Source: Stagnimonas sp965279705 | GTDB lineage: Bacteria; Pseudomonadota; Gammaproteobacteria; Nevskiales; Nevskiaceae | NCBI GenBank assembly: GCA_965279705.1 | Contig: OZ257257.1 | Coordinates: 1-64,000 of the forward strand | Direction: 5' to 3' | DNA length: 64,000 nucleotides | Part shown: positions 52,387-59,868 of the stretch, piece after piece | Position numbering within the stretch: position 1 is the stretch's first letter | How the letters are laid out: the number at the start of each line of letters is the position of its first letter | Translations under genes and position numbers: made by a program | The notes under the pieces: model-generated | The model's database searches: none | Told to the model about the DNA's origin: nothing | What the model saw: only the letters and a program-made list of their open reading frames with translations

Positions 52387-53205
52387 ATGTCACAACCCTT
52401 CGATTACAGCGGCAAGCACGTCTTCATCAGCGGCGGCACCAGCGGCATCAACCTCGGTATCGCCCACGCGTTCTCACGCGCGGGTGCGAAGGTCAGCGTC
52501 ATGTCGCGCTCGCAGGAGAAGGTCGATGCCGCCGTCGCCTCCCTCACCGCACGCGGCGGCAAGGCCAGTGGCCACAGTGCGGACGTGCGCGACTACGCAG
52601 CCGTCGAAGGCGCTCTGAAAGCTGCCGTCGGCAACTACGGCAAGATCGACGTGCTGGTCAGCGGTGCCGCCGGCAACTTCGTCGCCCCCGCGCTCGGCAT
52701 GAGTGCGAACGGCTTCAAGGCCGTGATCGACATCGACCTGATGGGCACCTTCCACGTGATGCGTGCGGCCTTCACCCATCTCAACAAGCCGGGTGCCGCC
52801 ATCATCAATATCAGCGCGCCGCAGAGCTACAACGCCATGGAGTTTCAGATGCACGTCTGTGCTGCCAAAGCCGGTGTCGACATGTGCACGCGCGTCGCGG
52901 CCATCGAGTGGGGGCCCGCCGGCGTGCGGGTCAATTCGGTGGTGCCCGGCCCCATCGAAAACACCGAGGGCATGAAGCGCCTCGCACCGACGCCAGAGAC
53001 CGAACAGATCGTGCTCGACAGCGTACCGCTGGGCTGCATGGGTACTGTCGATGACATCGCCAACTGCTGCCTCTGGCTCGCCTCGCCGATGGCTCGCTAC
53101 GTCACCGGCACAGTGATTCCGGTGGATGGCGGATGGTCGCTGGGTGGCACCAGTATTTCGGCGAGTGGGATGAAGAAGGCGTTGATGGCCCCGCCAAAGA
53201 AATAG
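52387..53205 (+). CDS. SDR oxidoreductase, 2,4-dienoyl-CoA reductase-like
   Basis: 272 residues. The cofactor loop is ISGGTSGINLGIA, and the subfamily text is VLVSGAAGNFVAPALGMSANG and DIDLMGTFHVMRAAF. The typical SDR Tyr four residues before the active-site Lys is absent (HVCAAK), as expected for dienoyl-CoA reductases, which use other residues. It would reduce 2,4-dienoyl-CoA during oxidation of unsaturated fatty acids. GGGAGGAG precedes the ATG. It is probably co-transcribed with the phosphatase gene. Confidence 0.85.
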   Translation: MSQPFDYSGKHVFISGGTSGINLGIAHAFSRAGAKVSVMSRSQEKVDAAVASLTARGGKASGHSADVRDYAAVEGALKAAVGNYGKIDVLVSGAAGNFVAPALGMSANGFKAVIDIDLMGTFHVMRAAFTHLNKPGAAIINISAPQSYNAMEFQMHVCAAKAGVDMCTRVAAIEWGPAGVRVNSVVPGPIENTEGMKRLAPTPETEQIVLDSVPLGCMGTVDDIANCCLWLASPMARYVTGTVIPVDGGWSLGGTSISASGMKKALMAPPKK

Positions 53206-53229
53206 CTCGGATGCGAAGGCGCTAGACCA

Positions 53230-53562
53230 ATGAGGAATGTCAAGAAGGACAAAGAGTTTGGCCTCGAAATGGCAACGCTTGCGCTGAGCATGGTGCCTGG
53301 TGTTTTGCTGATGAAGGGTTTGCTGGTCGCGGCGACAACCATCACGATTTTCATCGTGGGTTTGCTTGTGGTTTTCAGGGCGCACTGGCGGACAAAAACT
53401 TACCTTTCGGCAGCCGGAAGTTTTTTGCTCTTGACCTCTTTATCCGCTGCATCCGCCATAGGACTGATCGGCAGTCCAACTGCTTACTTCGCTTACCTTG
53501 TTGGTTTCTTCTTGGTGAGACTACCAATCAAGAGGCTGGTTGCTTCGCGCCCAGCAGAGTGA
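53230..53562 (+). CDS. Small hydrophobic membrane protein, unknown
   Basis: 110 residues with three likely transmembrane helices (about 14-32, 34-50, 60-95). No family is recognised. The start ATG is at 53230, 24 bases after the reductase gene. Its codon use is visibly more AT-rich than its neighbours, so it may be a late arrival or a poorly expressed gene. Confidence 0.6.
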   Translation: MRNVKKDKEFGLEMATLALSMVPGVLLMKGLLVAATTITIFIVGLLVVFRAHWRTKTYLSAAGSFLLLTSLSAASAIGLIGSPTAYFAYLVGFFLVRLPIKRLVASRPAE

Positions 53563-53650
53563 CGCAGGGCCGTAGACTGAGTAGAAGTGAAGCGGAAACC
53601 CAGCGACCCGTGATCTGCGCAACGCTGGGTTTTGCTGAGCTCTACCCAGC

Positions 53651-54490
53651 CTACGAACTGGCACGTCGCCAATGCGCGAAGCGCGTCACCTGCGGCAGGC
53701 GCAGCTCGCCTGCTGGCGGGCCGGCGAGATCGTCCACCATCGTCCAGCCTGTTTCGCGCGCCCAGTCAGCGAGCGTGTCGGGCTTGAGCCCGCCCACCAG
53801 CGGCTCGCCGATGAGCGCCGTCAGCAAGCCCAGCCCGACGGCGAGCGGCCAATCGCCCAGACGGATTTGCGAGGGCGGCACGCTGTAGTCGAACACCAGT
53901 TCGCTGCCGGGAGCCGCAACTTCCGCGAGCGCTGCGAGCGTGGCGCGGGTGGCGGCGGGCTTGAGGTAGTGGGTGACGCCGAGCCAGGCGAAGAACGCGG
54001 GCTGTGCGGTATTGAAGGACGAGCGCCGCAGCGCATCTGCAACCGACTCGCGCTCAAAATTAGTGGCCACCCACTCCGGCTCGCCGATCAGCGCGTTCGC
54101 AGCACAGCGTGCGCGCTTCATGGCCTGCGTCGCGGGGTGATCCAGCTCGAACACCGCAAGCTTCTTGGCCCAGACGGGGCGACGCCAATGGAAGGAATCC
54201 AGCCCCGCACCGACGATGACGTACTGACTCACTTTCGCGGCTTGCAGACGCGCTTCGGCATGGTGACTGCGCGCCAGCACCTGATGCGCAATGGGTTGCA
54301 TCCAGCGCAGCACGCCGTCCATCAGGAGCTTGCGCTGCGCGGGGTTCTTGAGCCGCGCACGCCAGACGCGACTGGTGAGGCGCAGTGCGTGCGGGTCGTG
54401 AAAGACGGCACGGCCTTCGGGCGTCATCGCACCCCAGGCGCGGAGTGCGGCAGCGGCTTCGGCAGTGCGGCTGAACTGGTTGAAGAGCAT
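53651..54490 (-). CDS. Class I SAM-dependent methyltransferase (LCM/PPM1-like)
   Basis: 279 residues. The SAM-binding motif is YVIVGAGLDSFHWRRP, followed by VFELDHPATQAMK and FFAWLGVTHYL, which mark the leucine carboxyl methyltransferase-like (PPM1/YktD) family. Members methylate carboxyl groups of small molecules; the substrate is unknown. Its ATG is 2 bases from the comM stop, so it is the last gene of a five-gene operon. Confidence 0.87.
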   Translation of the reverse strand: MLFNQFSRTAEAAAALRAWGAMTPEGRAVFHDPHALRLTSRVWRARLKNPAQRKLLMDGVLRWMQPIAHQVLARSHHAEARLQAAKVSQYVIVGAGLDSFHWRRPVWAKKLAVFELDHPATQAMKRARCAANALIGEPEWVATNFERESVADALRRSSFNTAQPAFFAWLGVTHYLKPAATRATLAALAEVAAPGSELVFDYSVPPSQIRLGDWPLAVGLGLLTALIGEPLVGGLKPDTLADWARETGWTMVDDLAGPPAGELRLPQVTRFAHWRRASS

Positions 54491-54492
54491 GG

Positions 54493-55998
54493 CTAACTCC
54501 GGTCGAGTTCGCGGTAGCGCACGGCCTCGGCCACATGCGGCGTGCTGATGGTCGCTGCACCCGCGAGGTCGGCCAGCGTGCGCGCGACTTTGAGCACGCG
54601 GTGATAGCCACGCGCACTCAGGTTAAGCCGGCCCATCGCCTGTTCGAGCAGGCTGCGCGCGGCGGGTTCTGGTGCGCAGTACTGGTCGATCTCGGGGGTG
54701 CTGAGCCGGGCGTTGGGCTTGCCCTGTCGCGCGAGCTGTACAGCGCGGCAGGCGATCACTCGCGCTCGCACGACGGCACTGGTTTCAGTGGGCGGTGCTT
54801 GCTCGGCGGTGAGTGCGGCGCGATCGACCCGAGGCACGGTGAGCTGCAAGTCGATGCGGTCGAGCAGCGGGCCGCTGATCTTGGCGCGGTAGCGCAGCAC
54901 CTGGTCTGGCGTGCACTTGCACTTGCCACTGGCATCCCCCAAAAATCCGCAGGGGCATGGATTCATCGCCGCGACGAGCTGGAAGCGTGCCGGGAAATCG
55001 GCTTGACGTGCGGCACGCGAGACGGTGATGTGGCCCGATTCCAAGGGCTCGCGCAGAACCTCCAGAACATTGCGGTCGAACTCGGGAAGCTCGTCCAAGA
55101 AAAGCAGTCCATTGTGCGCGAGTGTGACCTCACCGGGCTTGGGCGATGAACCGCCACCCACGAGTGCAACGCCCGATGCCGTGTGATGCGGCGCGCGATA
55201 CGGCGCGATGCCCCAGCGCGCGGGATCGAAGCCGGCATTGCTGATGGAGGCAACCGCCGCGACTTCCAGCGCTTCCTCGTCGGTGAGCGGTGGCAGCAAA
55301 CCTTGCAGGCGTTGCGCGAGCATGGACTTGCCCGATCCGGGCGGGCCGATCATCAGCAGGGAGTGGCCGCCGGCAGCCGCGATTTCCAAGGCACGCTTGG
55401 CCTGGAATTGCCCGCGCACATCGGCGAGATCAGGCATGCCAAGCAACCGCGCGCTGACGGGTAGTGGCGGTGTGGCCACTTCGAGCGGGCCTGCGTGTAA
55501 GGCGGCAGCCAGTGCGGCGAGGTGCGTGGCAGCATGCAACACGGCACCGTTGGCGAGTGCGGCCTCACTAACGTTGTCTTGCGGCAGCAGCAACGCGCGA
55601 CCGGCAAGTGTCGCCTTGAGGGCGGCGGTGAGCGCACCTTTGATGGGGCGCACTTCGCCGCTCAGTGAAAGCTCGCCGAGCACTTCGAGTGTCGCCAGCC
55701 GCTCCACAGGGATTTGTCCGGATGCGGCGAGCACACCGAGTGCAATCGGCAGATCGAATCGGCCACCCTCTTTCGGTAGATCAGCAGGCGCGAGATTGAC
55801 GGTAATTTTGCGATTCGGAAATTTATAACCGCAGGTGCCGATCGCGGCCTTCACACGGTCGCGCGACTCGCGCACGGCGGCCTCTGGCAAACCCACGATC
55901 GAAAGGCCCGGCAGGCCGGGGGCCAGATGCACTTCCACCGTCACGAGATCAGCCGCGAGCCCGTTCTGGGCGCGGCTGAGGACGATGGCGAGGCTCAC
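54493..55998 (-). CDS. comM: YifB/ComM-family Mg-chelatase-like ATPase
   Basis: 501 residues from a GTG at 55998, which follows directly on the ubiK stop. The N-terminal Lon-like ChlI subdomain has VTVEVHLAPGLPGLSIVGLP and KITVNLAPADLPKEG. The AAA+ core has Walker A GPPGSGKSMLAQRL and LLFLDELPEFDR, and NPCPCGFLGD is typical. The C-terminal Mg_chelatase_C ends with PHVAEAVRYRELDR. ComM drives branch migration during natural transformation. Confidence 0.96.
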   Translation of the reverse strand: MSLAIVLSRAQNGLAADLVTVEVHLAPGLPGLSIVGLPEAAVRESRDRVKAAIGTCGYKFPNRKITVNLAPADLPKEGGRFDLPIALGVLAASGQIPVERLATLEVLGELSLSGEVRPIKGALTAALKATLAGRALLLPQDNVSEAALANGAVLHAATHLAALAAALHAGPLEVATPPLPVSARLLGMPDLADVRGQFQAKRALEIAAAGGHSLLMIGPPGSGKSMLAQRLQGLLPPLTDEEALEVAAVASISNAGFDPARWGIAPYRAPHHTASGVALVGGGSSPKPGEVTLAHNGLLFLDELPEFDRNVLEVLREPLESGHITVSRAARQADFPARFQLVAAMNPCPCGFLGDASGKCKCTPDQVLRYRAKISGPLLDRIDLQLTVPRVDRAALTAEQAPPTETSAVVRARVIACRAVQLARQGKPNARLSTPEIDQYCAPEPAARSLLEQAMGRLNLSARGYHRVLKVARTLADLAGAATISTPHVAEAVRYRELDRS

Positions 55999-56235
55999 TC
56001 AGGCCTTCTTTTCAAGCTCGGCGATGCGCGCCTCCAAGCCCTTGAGCTTGGCTTGTGCGCGGGCCAGCACTTCGGCTTGGATATCGAAGCGCTCGCGACT
56101 GACGAGATCGAGCTTTTCGAGATTGGCGCGCAGCACGGCGCGAAAGTTGTCCTGCAATTCCGCGCGCAGGGTTTTCAGGCCCGGGGGCAATAGGCCGGCG
56201 AGTTTTTCAGCGAGGTCTTCGATACGGTCGGGCAT
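55999..56235 (-). CDS. ubiK: UbiK-family ubiquinone biosynthesis accessory factor
   Basis: 78 residues, BMFP domain. The protein is an alpha-helical membrane-fusogenic type: an amphipathic N-terminal part (RIEDLAEKLAGLLP) and a coiled-coil C-terminal half (DIQAEVLARAQAKLKGLEAR...AELEKKA). UbiK helps assemble ubiquinone enzymes under aerobic growth. It is between the antiporter-like gene and comM; the ubiK-comM neighbourhood is common in gammaproteobacteria. Confidence 0.93.
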   Translation of the reverse strand: MPDRIEDLAEKLAGLLPPGLKTLRAELQDNFRAVLRANLEKLDLVSRERFDIQAEVLARAQAKLKGLEARIAELEKKA

Positions 56236-56238
56236 GGG

Positions 56239-57495
56239 TCAGAAGAAGTAGAAGGCAATGACAGTGATGAGAGTGGGCGTGAGTGCCCCGGCGAGCAACC
56301 CGAGCGCGCTCACCGCGCCATCGGGGAAGCGCTCACGGAGGATCGCCATGCCCGCCGGGTTGGGTGCGTTGGCGATGACGGTCAGGCCGCCGCCGCTGAT
56401 GGCACCGGCGACGACGTAATACTTGAACTGATCCGAGAGACCATCGACCTGCGAGGCGAGGTAAGTGAGTGCGGCGTTATCGGTGATGGCGGTCAGTGCT
56501 GTGGCGCCGAGGTAGACGGTTTTAGCATCGAGGCTGAGCAGCAGCGGCTTCAACCACCAGGCCTGCAAGCTGCCCAGCACGACCAGCCCTGCGAGGAAGA
56601 ACGCCACCAGCAGCGCTTCCTTGAGCATCAGCTTGTTCTGGTATTGCGGGTAGGCAGTGGCGATGCCGAGGAACAGCAACATCAATCCTAGGAAAATCGG
56701 CGGGTGGTGCGCGAACATGACGATGCCCACCAGCAGGCCGACATGCAGCAGCAGCAAGGGCAGCGGCGTGCTGTCCACAGACAGTGCTTTTTCGGGCGGC
56801 AGGGCTTTCAGCTCCTTGAAGCACAGCGCGCTGGCGAGTGCCGCGTTGATGAGCACTACCGGCAGCACGTGCGCGCCGAAGGTGCTGAGCATGAACGACA
56901 GATCCCAGCCCCATGTGGCGGCCACCATTAGCACCGGCGGCGCGGCAAAGGGGGTGAGTGCGCCGCCGATGGAGATGTTCACGAACAGCGTGCCGATGGT
57001 GATGTACTTGGCGCGGGCCGAGACGTCGCGGCTGAAGAAACGGTCTTTCAGCAGCAGTGCTGCCAGCGTCATCGCCGCCGGTTCGGTGATGAGCGAACCG
57101 AGCAGCGGGATGAGGAACAGACCAGTGAAATGGATGGCCACAATCGAGGGCACGGGCAGCACCCGTGCAAAGCCGTTGGCAATGCCCTTGGCGAGTGTGA
57201 GGATCGGCTTGGAGGCCGCCACCACCATGATCGCGAATACGAACAAGGGCTCGATGTAATTGCGCGCATCGACATAGGCCGTGGCCGCCGCCTTGCCTTG
57301 CAGGGCCATGATGATGGCGACGAGGGCGATGGCCCAGAGGCCGAAGACGATCTCAACCTCGCCGACCAGATGCCAGAGCTTGGCGTGACGCGGCTGCCGG
57401 TGCGCGAGAGTCTCGAAGAACCCCGTCGAAAACGTGTGAACCAGTGCCACGGCGAACAGCACGGCGGCAATGACTTCGATCGGGGTGGGATTCAT
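56239..57495 (-). CDS. Putative Na+/H+ antiporter
   Basis: 418 residues with about eleven membrane helices. It matches the putative sodium/proton antiporter family with blocks ATALTAITDNAALTYLASQ and GGGLTVIANAPNPAGMAIL, which contain the polar residues expected in the ion path, plus SLITEPAAMTLAALLLKDR and GGALTPFAAPPVLMVA. Substrate and direction are inferred from family. It starts 7 bases after the stop of the DUF4166 gene and ends 3 bases before ubiK. Confidence 0.88.
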   Translation of the reverse strand: MNPTPIEVIAAVLFAVALVHTFSTGFFETLAHRQPRHAKLWHLVGEVEIVFGLWAIALVAIIMALQGKAAATAYVDARNYIEPLFVFAIMVVAASKPILTLAKGIANGFARVLPVPSIVAIHFTGLFLIPLLGSLITEPAAMTLAALLLKDRFFSRDVSARAKYITIGTLFVNISIGGALTPFAAPPVLMVAATWGWDLSFMLSTFGAHVLPVVLINAALASALCFKELKALPPEKALSVDSTPLPLLLLHVGLLVGIVMFAHHPPIFLGLMLLFLGIATAYPQYQNKLMLKEALLVAFFLAGLVVLGSLQAWWLKPLLLSLDAKTVYLGATALTAITDNAALTYLASQVDGLSDQFKYYVVAGAISGGGLTVIANAPNPAGMAILRERFPDGAVSALGLLAGALTPTLITVIAFYFF

Positions 57496-57502
57496 GGCCG
57501 GA

Positions 57503-59188
57503 TTATGCGGTTGCAGGCGGGGCCGCGCTCGCAGGATTCAGCCAGCCGCGATAGCGCGCCACCAGGCCGATGCCAGGCAAGCGGATCGACACATCGAAGC
57601 GGAAGCGGCCCTGCTCATCCATGTCTTCGATCGACTCGCTGATCGGCAGCAAAAAGTGCGGCAGCGGCAGGCCGCAAAACCAGCCGCGCGTCACTGGCCA
57701 ATGCAGCGCGTAGTCGGCTGCGACGAGGCCCAGCTCGAAGCGCATCGGCAGGCCGAACAGTGAAAAGGTTTCGACGATTTTTTGACGCTTGGCCTGCCAG
57801 CGCAGCGTGGTGGCAAAACGGCGCGTGCCGAACTGCCGCAGCCAATGTTCGGCATCGGGCCGGGCGCGGATGCTGACCTGCACCGGCACGCGCGCAGCCG
57901 CTGCCGGCAGCCGCATCACGACGCGGGCCAAGCGCGCCAAGGGATGCGCACCGTTCTCCACCACCGCCTCGCCACGATATTCAGCAGCGTGCGCCGCACC
58001 ATGCAGCCGGCGCACGGGTGTGGGCAGGCGCAGCCAGCCGTCGCCCAGCGCGCGCTCGAACAGGGTTGGTGCAGGCGTGAACAGCTGCTCGCTGACGATG
58101 GCCAGAGGCACGAAGGCAAGCATCAGTTGCGACAGCGACAGCTCGCCGACACAGGGCCGCGCGCCGGGCTTCGGCGCAGCCCCGCGCGCGCGTTGACGCA
58201 GCCACGCCGCCGCCGGGATGGCGGGGATGAAAGGGCCGTCGCCGGACTCCGCGATCAAGGTCCAGCAGCGCTGCTCGGTGCGACGTGCAGCGGTTTCGCC
58301 GTGCACGGTCACCGCCATGCCGCCGCGATCTTCACCGAACGGCCGCAGCAGGTCGGCCAGGCCGCGCAGTAGTGGTGCCAGCGACGTGAGTGAAGGCACT
58401 AACCGCAGGCGCGGCAGCCAGGCCAGCAACCACAGGCCGAGATGCAAGACGCTGAGTTCGAGACCCGCCCGAAATGCCACGCTGCGTGCGCCATAGCGGG
58501 CCGGAAACAAGCGCAGATCGGGTGCACCAATCGAACTGGCCCAGCGCACATCGAGCTGGCGCGTCGTGGCCTGTAGTCGCACCCGGGTCAGATCGCCCCA
58601 GGCTGGGATCTGCCGCCAGACATCGCCATGCCACACGCGCAGCGGCCGCCCGGCTTGGGCAACGATGGCGCGCACCACCGACAACCCTCGCGGTGCGCGA
58701 TTGCCGGGCAGGATGACGGTCTCGATGTGCTCGATCTGCGCCAGTCCTCGTCGCAGCTGCTCGACCGCTGCGGATGAAATGGCCGGCACGCTGCTGACGC
58801 CCGAAAGCGCCGTGCGGCCTGCCTCGCGCGCCTGGCTGTCGAGCACGCCGATGCCGGCGACAAAATCCGCGTCGTCAGCCAGATCGAGATAGTGCGCACC
58901 CGTGGCCAGGGCGGCGCGGGCCAGCCGGTACGGGTCGGCACCGTAGTGCTGGAACGGCCCCGCCGCATCGACCACCACCTGCGGCCCCAAGGCGTGCAAC
59001 TGCGCCAGCAACATGCCGTCGCGATCAAACCTTGCCGGGATGCCGCCATGCTTTCTGCAAAACGCGCGCGCCTTGCGCAGTGACCGGCCGCCGATGAGCA
59101 GCTCGATATCCACATCCTTGCACAGCAGTTGTGCAAGCTTGCCGCCGAACACGCCATAGCCGCCGACGATGAGCACGCGCAAAGTCAT
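57503..59188 (-). CDS. Saccharopine-dehydrogenase-like/DUF4166 fusion protein
   Basis: 561 residues from the ATG at 59188, with GCAGGG upstream. The N-terminal Rossmann domain (about 1-130) starts VLIVGGYGVFGGKLAQLL and has VVDAAGPFQHYGADPYRLA, as in saccharopine dehydrogenase NADP-binding proteins. The middle (about 230-290) is hydrophobic (LSVLHLGLWLLAWLPRLRLV). The C-terminal 200 residues are a DUF4166 domain (RALGDGWLRLPTPVRRLHG..., FDVSIRLPGIGLVARYRGWL). Enzyme activity is unknown. It is the first gene of the five-gene operon and divergent from glnK. Confidence 0.87.
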   Translation of the reverse strand: MTLRVLIVGGYGVFGGKLAQLLCKDVDIELLIGGRSLRKARAFCRKHGGIPARFDRDGMLLAQLHALGPQVVVDAAGPFQHYGADPYRLARAALATGAHYLDLADDADFVAGIGVLDSQAREAGRTALSGVSSVPAISSAAVEQLRRGLAQIEHIETVILPGNRAPRGLSVVRAIVAQAGRPLRVWHGDVWRQIPAWGDLTRVRLQATTRQLDVRWASSIGAPDLRLFPARYGARSVAFRAGLELSVLHLGLWLLAWLPRLRLVPSLTSLAPLLRGLADLLRPFGEDRGGMAVTVHGETAARRTEQRCWTLIAESGDGPFIPAIPAAAWLRQRARGAAPKPGARPCVGELSLSQLMLAFVPLAIVSEQLFTPAPTLFERALGDGWLRLPTPVRRLHGAAHAAEYRGEAVVENGAHPLARLARVVMRLPAAAARVPVQVSIRARPDAEHWLRQFGTRRFATTLRWQAKRQKIVETFSLFGLPMRFELGLVAADYALHWPVTRGWFCGLPLPHFLLPISESIEDMDEQGRFRFDVSIRLPGIGLVARYRGWLNPASAAPPATA

Positions 59189-59268
59189 CCGACCCTGCCT
59201 TCGACAACGGGTGCGACGCGCGGCTGAATATCGTACTGGCGGATGAGCATGGCGGACATGACCGATTG

Positions 59269-59285
59269 TGCCCTGCGCATTTGCA
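59269..59285. promoter_or_regulatory. Weak NtrC site upstream of glnK
   Basis: TGCCCT-N5-TTTGCA matches eight of twelve positions of the TGCACC-N5-GGTGCA consensus. It lies 45 bases upstream of the stronger site, about four helix turns, so it may help as a second enhancer half. Confidence 0.35.
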
Positions 59286-59313
59286 GGCATTCGACCGCGC
59301 TCATCCCGATAAA

Positions 59314-59330
59314 CGCACTTTTTTGGTGCA
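59314..59330. promoter_or_regulatory. NtrC binding site upstream of glnK
   Basis: CGCACT-N5-GGTGCA: the right half is a perfect match and the left half matches four of six positions of the TGCACC-N5-GGTGCA consensus. It is centred about 85 bases before the predicted start, the usual place for an enhancer. Confidence 0.65.
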
Positions 59331-59380
59331 GCGCAATCTTCGCTCTCGCTAAAACCTTGTATTTTCAAGGCTCGCAGGGC

Positions 59381-59396
59381 TGGCACGGATGCTGCG
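59381..59396 (+). promoter_or_regulatory. Sigma-54 promoter of glnK-amtB
   Basis: TGGCACG-GATG-CTGC has a perfect -24 element and the correct GG-N10-GC spacing. Transcription would begin near 59407, about 95 bases before the glnK ATG. With the upstream NtrC site this is a complete nitrogen-regulated promoter. No other feature was seen in the 59189-59501 gap. Confidence 0.8.
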
Positions 59397-59501
59397 TTAA
59401 GCCAACCACCAGACCGGCTACAAGGCTGTGCCGGATGTGTCCGCAAGAAAAGGATTTATCGCGGAAAGACAGCCTGTAAGCAAGAAAGTGGAGTGGAACT
59501 G

Positions 59502-59840
59502 ATGAAACTGATCTCAGCGATCATCAAGCCGTTCAAGCTCGACGAAGTGCGCGAGGCGTTGTCGGAAGTAGGTGTTGCCGGCATTACCGTCACTGAAGTC
59601 AAGGGTTTTGGACGCCAGAAAGGGCATACCGAGCTGTATCGCGGTGCCGAATATGTGGTGGATTTTCTGCCCAAGGTGAAGATCGAAGTTGCCGTCGATG
59701 ACGACAAGCTCGATGCCGCCGTGGAGTCGATCAGCAAAGCCGCTCACACCGGCAAGATCGGCGACGGAAAAATCTTCGTCTTCACCCTCGACCAGGCCAT
59801 TCGCATCCGAACCGGCGAGACCGGCAAAGACGCGCTTTAA
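59502..59840 (+). CDS. glnK: PII signal protein GlnK
   Basis: 112 residues from the ATG at 59502; GTGGAG lies upstream and an ATG three codons earlier is not needed. The start MKLISAIIKPFKLDEVREAL, the T-loop GHTELYRGAEYVVDF with uridylylation Tyr51, and GKIFVFTLDQAIRIRTGE are diagnostic. It binds ATP/ADP and 2-oxoglutarate and blocks AmtB when nitrogen is plentiful. It is named GlnK because amtB follows at 28 bases and a sigma-54 promoter precedes. Confidence 0.96.
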   Translation: MKLISAIIKPFKLDEVREALSEVGVAGITVTEVKGFGRQKGHTELYRGAEYVVDFLPKVKIEVAVDDDKLDAAVESISKAAHTGKIGDGKIFVFTLDQAIRIRTGETGKDAL

Positions 59841-59868
59841 GCCTCCACTCCACACGAGAGAACTCACC

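Noticed and set aside
53559..53888. 109-codon plus-strand frame after the small membrane protein
   Set aside because: It overlaps the methyltransferase gene on the other strand and is not protein-like.
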